From an uncultured Eubacteriales bacterium (GTDB taxonomy: Bacteria > Bacillota_A > Clostridia > Christensenellales > Aristaeellaceae), in assembly GCA_944333375.1 (NCBI GenBank), contig CALVKX010000032.1, positions 1 through 13,205 on the forward strand: DNA of 13,205 nt, written 5' to 3'. Both the position numbers and the translations under genes were made by a program. Numbering within the stretch: the stretch's first letter is position 1; the number at the start of each line of letters is the position of its first letter. The notes beneath the pieces are model-generated. The model did no database searches. It saw nothing but the letters and a program-made list of their open reading frames with translations, and was not told where the DNA came from. Shown here piece after piece: positions 7,722 to 13,205 of the stretch.

Positions 7722-8741
7722 TCACTTGCAGATGATCTTATTGCCGCGAAGCACGGTAAGCGCTACGGCCGCGACGATGATGAGGCCCTGGATGCCCGAG
7801 CGGATATAGGTGTTGACGCCCATCAGCAGCAGGCCCACATTGAGCACGGTAATCACCAGCGAGCCGACCAGCGTGTTAAGAACGCCGCCTCTGCCGCCCG
7901 CCAGCGAGGTTCCGCCGATCACCACGGCGGCCTGAGCGGGGAAGAACTGGCCGTCGCCGACATCGACGATGCCGCTGCCCAGGCGCAGCGCGGCCAGCAC
8001 GCCCGCCAGCGCCATGCAGCCGCCCGCCCACATGAACACCTCGACCTTGATCTTGTCGACGTTCACGCCCGTCGTGCGGGGATGCGCTTCATTGGTTCCG
8101 ATCGCGTACATGTACCCGCCAAACGCCGTTCGGTTCTGCAACACCATGGCGATGGCCAGCACCGCAAAAGCGATCCAGGTAATCACGGGGATTCCCAGAA
8201 AGCTCATGCCGGGGATGGAGAGCAAAAACGGGTCGGTAATGTTGGCAAACAGACCGTCATAGGACATGACGGCAAATCCCTTTGCGATGGCGCACATGGC
8301 ATAGGTGACCATGAAGGAGCTGATCTTCATGCGCACGTGGATGAGTCCCGACACCATGCCGCACGCGACGCCCGCAAGGATGCTGAGCAGCACGCCAAGA
8401 AGACCCAGATTGGTGGCGTACTTGCTGTTCATCACCAGCACGGACACCAGGGACCCGGCCAGGCCCACGACGCCGTCCACAGACAGATCCACCGAGCCGG
8501 TCAGGATCACGAAGGTGATGCCCAGCGCGATAATGAGCGTGATCGAGAGCTGGTTGAGAATCGTTTTGAGATTGTACAGCGTCAAAAAGCTGTCAGGGCA
8601 GGCGATGGAGAAAAAGGCCACGAGCACCGCCAGCACAATCACCGGCATCACCCGCGTAAGGGATTCCCTTTTCTGCTCTCTCTGCATTTTGAGCGCAAAC
8701 TCCTCGCCCACCGACAGGGTCGAAATTTTCTGATTATCCAT
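7722..8741 (-). CDS. Ribose-type ABC transporter permease (first)
   Basis: This 339-residue membrane protein of the RbsC/BPD_transp_2 family has a hydrophilic N-terminal tail of about 30 residues rich in charged residues. Multiple membrane segments follow, with the family motifs LTGSVDLSVDG, AIGTNEAHPRTTGVN (coupling loop) and GGTSLAGGRGGVLNTLVG. It differs clearly from the second permease, so the pair probably forms a heterodimer. The ATG at 8741 has AAGGAG five bases upstream. The ribosome binding site lies just after the large hairpin at 8759-8801, which separates this gene from the binding-protein gene and may lower its expression relative to that gene. Confidence 0.93.
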   Translation of the reverse strand: MDNQKISTLSVGEEFALKMQREQKRESLTRVMPVIVLAVLVAFFSIACPDSFLTLYNLKTILNQLSITLIIALGITFVILTGSVDLSVDGVVGLAGSLVSVLVMNSKYATNLGLLGVLLSILAGVACGMVSGLIHVRMKISSFMVTYAMCAIAKGFAVMSYDGLFANITDPFLLSIPGMSFLGIPVITWIAFAVLAIAMVLQNRTAFGGYMYAIGTNEAHPRTTGVNVDKIKVEVFMWAGGCMALAGVLAALRLGSGIVDVGDGQFFPAQAAVVIGGTSLAGGRGGVLNTLVGSLVITVLNVGLLLMGVNTYIRSGIQGLIIVAAVALTVLRGNKIICK

Positions 8742-8758
8742 GGCTGCTCCTTTTTGAA

Positions 8759-8801
8759 AGCTGCACCCTACTTGAATTAGATTTTCAAATAGGGTGCAGC
8801 T
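8759..8801 (-). repeat. Long intergenic hairpin between binding-protein and permease genes
   Basis: AGCTGCACCCTA (8759-8770) and TAGGGTGCAGCT (8790-8801) are a perfect 12-bp inverted repeat. After one mismatch, TTGAA (8772-8776) pairs with TTCAA (8784-8788), leaving a seven-base loop. Leftward, the stem is followed by CTTTCAAAAAGG and then the permease ribosome binding site, so there is no proper T run. The likely role is to protect the 3' end of the binding-protein message and to cut down read-through into the membrane genes, as known for other binding-protein operons. A partial terminator is possible. Confidence 0.75.
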
Positions 8802-8825
8802 AAGCGTTATGCTACGTCCTGCCGG

Positions 8826-9944
8826 TTAGACGGGATAGTCGCCGATGCGGAAAGCCTCCCAGTAGTTTTCAAAATCCAGTTTGGCGCCCTGGACGTAGAA
8901 CTCCTCGCGGAAGGCCGCGACGTTCTCCTGGTCGATGATCGTGCAGGCGGTGCCAAAGAGCCGATAGCCGTGATCCAGCGAAGCCACGTCGAACTTGCCC
9001 AGCCACGCGTCATAGCAGATCGCCAGCGAGTAGCCGCCCTGCTGCCAGCCCTGGCAGTCAGCCGAGCAGGTCATGGTGCCGTTTTCGATGTAATCCAACG
9101 CGCTGTCAATGGCGTTGATGCCCACGACCTTGACCTTGCCGGCCAGGTCCTTGGCCTCCAGCGCCTTGATGGCGCCCATGGCCATGTTGTCATTGGCGCA
9201 CCAGACGCCGTCGATATCGTCATAGGCGGCCAGCCAGGTCTCCATGACCTCCAGGGCGGTGTCGGCGCTCCAGTTGGCCGTCTCGTCCGCCACGAGCTCG
9301 ACGTTGGGACATTCGGCCAGCGCCTTCTCCAGGCCGGCGCGGCGGTTCACGGCCGTGGTGTTGCCCAGCAGGCCCTGGATGCAGACGATCTTGCCTTCAT
9401 AGGGGGTTTCGAACTGGGAGAACATCTCCATGGCGATCTGATAGCCCATGTCCACGTCATCGGGCGAATGGTGAGCCACCCAGCCGTCGTATTCCCACAC
9501 GTCGATATCGTCGGGCTTGTTCCAGGTGGTGCACATGTAGGCACCGGCGTCGGTCACCATCTCGGCGATGGTCCCGCACACGGCCGCCTCGTTGGGGTCG
9601 CAGAAGAGGATGGCGTTTCCGTTGGCCTTGGCCAGGAAGGCGCTGATCTGGTTGATCTGCGTATCGTTGGAGCCCTCGTTGAGCATGACCTCGTACTCAT
9701 ACTTCTGGCCGATGGAATCCAGGTACTCGCAGAACAGCTCACAGCCGTCGTTGATGGTGACCATGTAGGGGTTGGAGAACATGCGCACGGAGCAGCCGAC
9801 GTAAAGCGTGGTGTTGAGCTTCTCCTGAAGCTGCTCGTCCGTGAGCTCAACCGTCGCTATCTCCGCCAGCTCCGCGGAAGCGGCGCCTGCCAGCATCAAA
9901 AGCGTCATCGTCAGCGCCAGTAGAATAGATAGCCATTTTTTCAT
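8826..9944 (-). CDS. Secreted sugar-binding protein of the ABC transporter
   Basis: This 372-residue periplasmic-binding-protein-like domain is of the RbsB type (type I fold). Residues 1-24 form a signal peptide: KK, a hydrophobic stretch, then LAGAASA with probable cleavage after Ala24. The position where a lipobox would have Cys (LAGC) is Ala21, so no lipid anchor is predicted. Family landmarks are YVGCSVRMFSNPYM near the mature N-terminus, the G-x-x-G-NTTAVNRRAGLEKAL region, GVWCANDNMAMGA and KVVGINAIDSALDYI. The mature length of about 348 is longer than classic RbsB. Many acidic and aromatic residues are seen. It delivers substrate to the two permeases. AGGAGG precedes the ATG at 9944 by seven bases. 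Hairpins flank the gene on both sides, fitting higher expression than its neighbours. Confidence 0.92.
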   Translation of the reverse strand: MKKWLSILLALTMTLLMLAGAASAELAEIATVELTDEQLQEKLNTTLYVGCSVRMFSNPYMVTINDGCELFCEYLDSIGQKYEYEVMLNEGSNDTQINQISAFLAKANGNAILFCDPNEAAVCGTIAEMVTDAGAYMCTTWNKPDDIDVWEYDGWVAHHSPDDVDMGYQIAMEMFSQFETPYEGKIVCIQGLLGNTTAVNRRAGLEKALAECPNVELVADETANWSADTALEVMETWLAAYDDIDGVWCANDNMAMGAIKALEAKDLAGKVKVVGINAIDSALDYIENGTMTCSADCQGWQQGGYSLAICYDAWLGKFDVASLDHGYRLFGTACTIIDQENVAAFREEFYVQGAKLDFENYWEAFRIGDYPV

Positions 9945-9974
9945 TGGGGTCCCTCCTCATAATGAATTATTTTT

Positions 9975-9994
9975 TGAGCGGTTCGTACCGCTCA
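9975..9994 (-). repeat. Hairpin upstream of the binding-protein gene
   Basis: TGAGCGGT (9975-9982) and ACCGCTCA (9987-9994) form a perfect 8-bp stem with a TCGT loop in the 66-bp gap between the BKACE and binding-protein genes. In the direction of transcription the stem is followed by AAAAAATAATTC, so it cannot be a normal intrinsic terminator. It more likely shields the 5' end of a processed binding-protein message or the 3' end of the BKACE message. Read on the plus strand, the T run precedes the stem. Confidence 0.65.
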
Positions 9995-10010
9995 GGATTT
10001 CATGCCCGAA

Positions 10011-10952
10011 TCAGAACGCGACCTTGTCCGCGCCTTTAAGATCAAAGATCTCGCGTACGTCGTCAGGGGTGGCGATCTCGTAATCCAGATCCTTGAGGAT
10101 GCGGATGATCTTCTCCACCTGCGCGGCGTTGTTGACGGCCAGCTCGCCGTTGGGCTTGATGTAGATGCCGTCCTCCAGGCCCACGCGCACGTTGCCGCCG
10201 GTGACGGCGCAGACCGTCTCGTAGCGGAACATCCTGCGTCCGCCGGCCACCATGGAATACATGATGTCCTCGCCCAGCATCTTCTTGGCCTGGTCGATCA
10301 CGAACAGCAGCCCCTCCAGGCTCATGGGCATGCCGCCCATCACGCCGGTGACGAACTGGAGGTAGATCTGCCTGGGCAGGATGCCCATCTTCTTAAAGTG
10401 CTGCAAATTGGCGAGCTGGCCGTAGTCGAAGACCTCAAACTCCGGGAAGGTGCCGTTTTCGTTCATGGTGCGGATGCAGTATTCCATATCGCGGAAGGTG
10501 TTTTTGAACACGTTGTCATACGTGCCCTTGAGGAAGGGCACCTCCCAGTCGAACTGGGGCTGGTCCATGCCCGGGCCGCCGGCGAGCTTGGAGAGGCAGA
10601 AGTTGATGGAGCCGCCGTTGGCGGAGGCCATCTCGGGCTTGAAGCGCTCGATGACGGCAAAGCGCTCCTCCACCGTCATGCCCTGCGCGCCGCCCGTGGT
10701 GATGCCGATGACGACATTGCTCTTTTTCTTGATCCCGGTGAGGATCTTTTCAAAGGTATCAAAATCCGCGGTCGGCTGGCCGGTCACGTCGCGGCGGGCG
10801 TGGATGTGCACGATGGACGCGCCGGCGGCGGCGGCGTCCAGGGCGTTTTGCGTCACCTCGTCGGCGCCCTTGGGCAGATACGGCGTCATGGTGGGGGTAT
10901 GGATACCACCGGTGACGGCCGCGGTTACGATGATTTTCTTCTGCTTTGCCAT
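10011..10952 (-). CDS. Beta-keto acid cleavage enzyme (BKACE, DUF849)
   Basis: This 313-residue TIM-barrel protein is of the family of 3-keto-5-aminohexanoate cleavage enzyme (Kce). The family reaction is beta-keto acid plus acetyl-CoA giving acetoacetate plus a new acyl-CoA, with a divalent metal. The HIHARRD motif supplies His49 and His51, and VRVGLED supplies Glu260, matching the zinc ligands of Kce. TTGGAQGMT at 85-93, EVFD at 173-176 and AGGRR at 236-240 also fit. The early loop reads TGGIHTPTM, where Kce has a Glu after CGA that I recall as contacting the substrate amino group. Ile here argues against a lysine-fermentation substrate. The ATG at 10952 follows AGGAGGT; a further upstream start at 10967 lacks support. 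It sits 11 bp after the lactonase-like gene, so the two are probably coupled steps. The true keto acid is unknown. Confidence 0.92.
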   Translation of the reverse strand: MAKQKKIIVTAAVTGGIHTPTMTPYLPKGADEVTQNALDAAAAGASIVHIHARRDVTGQPTADFDTFEKILTGIKKKSNVVIGITTGGAQGMTVEERFAVIERFKPEMASANGGSINFCLSKLAGGPGMDQPQFDWEVPFLKGTYDNVFKNTFRDMEYCIRTMNENGTFPEFEVFDYGQLANLQHFKKMGILPRQIYLQFVTGVMGGMPMSLEGLLFVIDQAKKMLGEDIMYSMVAGGRRMFRYETVCAVTGGNVRVGLEDGIYIKPNGELAVNNAAQVEKIIRILKDLDYEIATPDDVREIFDLKGADKVAF

Positions 10953-10963
10953 AATGTACCTCC

Positions 10964-12052
10964 TCAATCCTCTTTGTTTCCAAAGACCGATTTATTGATG
11001 TCGTAGTTTTCGCTGCCGTCCGGGTAGCGGTAGCGCTTGATGTCCTGATCCTTGGGATAGTCGAACCTGCCCGCGCAGCGCATGATGACGGTCTTGATTT
11101 CGGGCGTGTTTTCCGCCACGATGCGTTCAAACTGGTTGATGATGAGGTCCGGGTCGCCCGCACAGTTGACCCAGTTGTCATAGTGATCGGGGATGAGCAC
11201 CTTGGCCCTGAGGGTCTGCCCCAGCCGGGCCGCGTCGTAGGGGGTCATCTTGTCGGTGGCGCCCGGCGCGTTGAAGCCCATGTCAAAGATGGCCACGTCG
11301 ATATCGTAATCATGCCCGACCTTCACATAGCCGTCATGGTACCAGGTGTCGCCCAGGAAGAGGATGTTGCCGGCGGAGGTCTCAAAGAGGAACGAGCAGC
11401 AGCACTCCTCATAGGGCAGAAGCTCCTTCCCGCCGCCCGTGCGAATCGCCGTCTGATCGTAGCAGATCAGGATGTGGACCTTCGCGCCCGGGACCTCAAA
11501 GGTCTGTCCCACGTGGCACACCGTCAGGCGATCCTCGGGCACGTTAAAGTCCCTGAGGCGCTCGGCCGTAACCGGCGGGGCGTAGAACATGGCGTCGCTG
11601 GTTTGCAGCGCGGCGTTGACGGTAAAGATGTCGCAGTGATCGGCGTGCGTATGCGTGCAAAAGACCCCGTCGATGCGCTTGAATTCCCAGGGGTCGATCA
11701 CCTGCGGATTAAGCCTGAGCCAGTTGATGCTGGAAGCTCCGGCCTGACGGCAGACGCCGCAGTAATCGTACGTTGTATAATGCGAGGGCGCGCAGTTCTG
11801 ATCGATGAGGAAAATGCCGCCCGCATCCGTCTTGAGCACCCAGGAAGGTCCGCCGCACCACCAGAGGCTTACCTGTCCCTTGGGGACCTCGAAGCTTTCG
11901 ATCTGCTTGTTGAGGTAGCTGCCCCATTCCGGAAATGCCTCCTGGAGCCAAACCTCCTTGGTGATCGGATGGTTGTTGTTAAGGTACCCGCCCCAGAGGA
12001 TACCCCGTCCATCCGTCTTGTGCGTACTCAAGCGTTTCATCTCCTTTTCCAT
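10964..12052 (-). CDS. UlaG-like metallo-beta-lactamase-fold lactonase
   Basis: This protein of about 362 residues is homologous along its length to UlaG, the L-ascorbate-6-phosphate lactonase. The N-terminal block EVWLQEAFPEWGSYLN, the WWCGG segment, the metal motif THTHADH (His134, His136, Asp138, His139), FLGDTWYHDG, APGATDKMTPYDAARLG and VLIPDHYDNW all have clear counterparts in UlaG. Family members hydrolyse a sugar lactone in the cytoplasm. Here the transporter is an ABC system and not a PTS, so the substrate is probably not phosphorylated on entry. The start is uncertain: ATG at 12052 has no ribosome binding site, ATG at 12040 abuts AAGGAG, and TTG at 12031 would have AAAAGGAG at nine-base spacing. 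It is the first gene of the operon, just downstream of a palindromic operator candidate. Confidence 0.85.
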   Translation of the reverse strand: MEKEMKRLSTHKTDGRGILWGGYLNNNHPITKEVWLQEAFPEWGSYLNKQIESFEVPKGQVSLWWCGGPSWVLKTDAGGIFLIDQNCAPSHYTTYDYCGVCRQAGASSINWLRLNPQVIDPWEFKRIDGVFCTHTHADHCDIFTVNAALQTSDAMFYAPPVTAERLRDFNVPEDRLTVCHVGQTFEVPGAKVHILICYDQTAIRTGGGKELLPYEECCCSFLFETSAGNILFLGDTWYHDGYVKVGHDYDIDVAIFDMGFNAPGATDKMTPYDAARLGQTLRAKVLIPDHYDNWVNCAGDPDLIINQFERIVAENTPEIKTVIMRCAGRFDYPKDQDIKRYRYPDGSENYDINKSVFGNKED

Positions 12053-12055
12053 TTT

Positions 12056-12070
12056 TGTTGTATGACAACA
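12056..12070. promoter_or_regulatory. Operator candidate 1 (15-bp palindrome)
   Basis: TGTTGTATGACAACA is a palindrome with six-base arms and a three-base centre. The core TTGTnTGACAA is the kind of site bound by FadR-type GntR regulators. It lies four bases from the first possible start codon of the lactonase-like gene, so a bound regulator could block the leftward transcript early. Its near copy at 12227-12241 strengthens the call. Confidence 0.65.
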
Positions 12071-12122
12071 TACATCAAGTTTTTATTTTCGTTGTTATTC
12101 GGCCGCTTTCAACTTCGCATCC

Positions 12123-12128
12123 ATCATA
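12123..12128 (-). promoter_or_regulatory. Possible leftward -10 element
   Basis: On the minus strand this reads TATGAT, a good -10 hexamer. The sequence 17 bases upstream (TTTTCT) is a poor -35 match. A transcript from here would have a leader of about 65 bases and would run through operator candidate 1. This is one of two equal candidates for the main operon promoter. Confidence 0.3.
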
Positions 12129-12226
12129 ACACGGATTTTTCGAAAAGAAAATATACTAATTGTAAAATATTTTTGATTTTTTATCGTGCTATATTCACAT
12201 ATATAGATTTCATTGGCATTTTTCCA

Positions 12227-12241
12227 TGTTGTCTGATAACA
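12227..12241. promoter_or_regulatory. Operator candidate 2 (15-bp palindrome)
   Basis: TGTTGTCTGATAACA matches operator candidate 1 at 13 of 15 positions and keeps the dyad symmetry with one imperfect pair. The two centres are 171 bp apart. It lies between the leftward -10 candidate at 12250-12255 and the operon, about where that promoter would start transcription, and roughly 77 bp upstream of the regulator's own -35 box. Confidence 0.6.
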
Positions 12242-12249
12242 CAACTTTT

Positions 12250-12255
12250 ATCATA
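12250..12255 (-). promoter_or_regulatory. Possible leftward -10 element overlapping operator zone
   Basis: On the minus strand this is TATGAT within AATATGATAAAAG. Its start point would fall at about 12243, placing operator candidate 2 over the first transcribed bases, a standard repression geometry. No good -35 box is seen, and the leader would be about 190 bases long. Confidence 0.3.
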
Positions 12256-12317
12256 TTATGTGATTTTATTCTCATTATTTTGAAAGCCTGTCCAAATCCC
12301 CCATTTTCTTTTTTCGC

Positions 12318-12347
12318 TTGACGCGTGTTCGCGCCATGATATATACT
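12318..12347 (+). promoter_or_regulatory. Promoter of the GntR-family regulator gene
   Basis: TTGACG (12318-12323) and TATACT (12342-12347) are separated by 18 bases; TATATA at 12340 with a 16-base spacer is an alternative reading. Both boxes are close to the sigma-A consensus. The predicted start near 12354 leaves a leader of about 45 bases before the ATG at 12399. The open frame continues upstream through this promoter, but that part should be untranslated. Confidence 0.65.
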
Positions 12348-12398
12348 CTAGTCGAATTCATACGCTTTTTTGACATATGCGGGAAAAGGGGGACCGGG

Positions 12399-13154
12399 AT
12401 GGACGTCAACGATGTTACAAGCCGCTTAAACGAGCAGATGACGACGGAGCTTTACAAGCAGTTGGGCACGGTCTCCAAAAAAACCATCACCAGCACTTTG
12501 CTGGATAACCTGATCGAGATGATTATGAACGAAACCCTCCGGCCCAACTACACCTTTCCAAACGAAAACGACATGTGCGCCCAGCTCGGCGTCAGCCGTT
12601 CCTCCCTGCGCGAGGCCTATACGGCCCTGGCCGCGATGGGCTTTATCCGCCGCACCAAGTCCGGCACGACCGTCAATCCCATGCGGCAGATCGTCGCCTC
12701 CATTCCGCTGCGCTACCTGCTTCGCCACGCCGACCTGGACGAAATCATGGAATACCGCATCATGCTGGAAACGCAGACCGCCTATCTCGCCGCCAAATAC
12801 GCCGACGAGATGATGATCCTGGAGCTTTCCAACATCCTGGATGAAATGCGCAGCAACAACGGCTCCGACGTCTCCCGCCTGTCGCAGCTGGACATCAGCT
12901 TTCACTTCACCATCGCCACGGCATCCAACAATTCCCTTTTGAAAAACACGCTCGTCGCCGTCAGCAACGAGCTGGAGCGCAGCTCCTATTCGGGCTACAG
13001 CCTCGATCCCAAGACCACCATCTCCAACTCGCTGGATTTCCATCAGCAAATTCTGGAGGCCATCCGAGAGCACGACCAGAAAAAGGCCCGCCGGGCCATG
13101 CGCAACCACGTCAAGGACATCTATACCGTCCTGATGCGTAACCTTCTCAAATAG
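12399..13154 (+). CDS. GntR-family transcriptional regulator, FadR/FCD subfamily
   Basis: This 251-residue regulator has a winged helix-turn-helix at about 30-92 (FPNENDMCAQLGVSRSSLRE at 53-72 holds the recognition helix, GFIRRTKSGTTV the wing). It is followed by an all-helical FCD ligand domain. Asp165, His169, His215 and His237 match the Asp/His/His/His metal site of FCD proteins, which often bind small organic or sugar acids together with the metal. A tail of about 25 residues precedes the DNA-binding domain. The ATG at 12399 follows AAAAGGGGG, and earlier codons in the frame lie upstream of or within the promoter. Placed divergently, it almost certainly controls the leftward operon, probably as a repressor relieved by a pathway acid, and may control itself. 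Confidence 0.9.
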   Translation: MDVNDVTSRLNEQMTTELYKQLGTVSKKTITSTLLDNLIEMIMNETLRPNYTFPNENDMCAQLGVSRSSLREAYTALAAMGFIRRTKSGTTVNPMRQIVASIPLRYLLRHADLDEIMEYRIMLETQTAYLAAKYADEMMILELSNILDEMRSNNGSDVSRLSQLDISFHFTIATASNNSLLKNTLVAVSNELERSSYSGYSLDPKTTISNSLDFHQQILEAIREHDQKKARRAMRNHVKDIYTVLMRNLLK

Positions 13155-13164
13155 ACAAAGCGGC

Positions 13165-13195
13165 GGCCCGGCCCTGGAAACTCCAGGGCCGGGCC
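13165..13195 (+). terminator. Strong GC hairpin after the regulator gene
   Basis: GGCCCGGCCCTGG (13165-13177) and CCAGGGCCGGGCC (13183-13195) form a perfect 13-bp stem with an AAACT loop, ten bases after the regulator stop codon. It is the likely terminator of the regulator transcript. The last ten bases of the window contain no T run, so it is not a fully typical intrinsic terminator. Confidence 0.6.
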
Positions 13196-13205
13196 CTGGG
13201 GAAAG

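Larger units (their letters stand above)
12053..12398. promoter_or_regulatory. Divergent regulatory region, AT-rich
   Basis: This 346-bp gap between the leftward operon and the rightward regulator is far more AT-rich than the genes on either side and holds no plausible coding sequence. It contains two copies of a 15-bp palindrome, a good rightward promoter, several weak leftward -10 candidates, and a small CTATAT/ATATAG inverted repeat at 12189-12206. All leftward expression of the eleven-gene operon most likely starts here. Confidence 0.8.

Noticed and set aside
6158..7735. A 525-codon plus-strand open frame antisense to the ABC ATPase
   Set aside because: It is a shadow of the ATPase gene, whose Walker and signature motifs are clear on the minus strand.
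12258..12275. CRP-like site (TGTGA, six bases, TCTCA)
   Set aside because: One arm is imperfect, the region is AT-rich enough for chance matches, and CRP control is not typical of the suggested lineage.
12318..12398. N-terminal extension of the regulator frame upstream of 12399
   Set aside because: It would start in the -35 box of the best promoter and has no ribosome binding site. The ATG at 12399 has one and fits the family.
1..13205. CRISPR arrays, tRNA or rRNA genes, insertion sequences, prophage or defence genes
   Set aside because: No regularly spaced repeats, no tRNA or rRNA sequence, and no transposase or integrase motifs were seen. The window is fully used by the operon and its regulator.

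Overview
The window is a single large leftward (minus-strand) catabolic operon of eleven genes, running from about 12052 down to 105, with a divergent GntR/FadR-family regulator on the plus strand (12399-13154). Genes are GC-rich and tightly packed, with strong AGGAGG-type ribosome binding sites. The one long intergenic region is AT-rich, and the transporter is of the ribose type. Together these suggest a high-GC member of the Bacillota (Clostridia, possibly a Christensenellales-like gut or rumen lineage). The lineage is an inference from style, not from a marker gene.

Layout in transcription order: UlaG-like metallo-beta-lactamase-fold lactonase (12052-10964); beta-keto acid cleavage enzyme, BKACE/DUF849 (10952-10011); secreted sugar-binding protein (9944-8826); ribose-type permease (8741-7722); double-domain ABC ATPase (7711-6185); second ribose-type permease (6168-5200); COG1237-type metallo-beta-lactamase-fold hydrolase (5181-4333); thiolase (4306-3128); DUF1537 sugar-acid kinase (3122-1689); NAD-type short-chain dehydrogenase (1672-932); class II aldolase of the GatY/KbaY/Fba family (932-105). 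A GC-rich hairpin follows the last gene. Most gene junctions are 30 bp or less or overlap; the two longest gaps flank the binding-protein gene and each holds a strong hairpin.

Working model (inference): an unphosphorylated carbohydrate acid or lactone is imported by the ABC transporter. A lactonase opens a ring, and an NAD-dependent dehydrogenase makes a keto acid. A kinase and an aldolase cut it to triose-type pieces, while the BKACE and thiolase handle a beta-keto acid and acetoacetyl/acetyl-CoA branch. This combination does not match any complete pathway I can name. No PTS, no UlaD-type decarboxylase, no RuBisCO-like protein and no CoA-transferase lies inside the window.

The 346-bp divergent region (12053-12398) carries two near-identical 15-bp palindromes (12056-12070 and 12227-12241, 13 of 15 bases identical). 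They are the best candidates for the regulator's operators. A clear sigma-A-like promoter for the regulator lies at 12318-12347.
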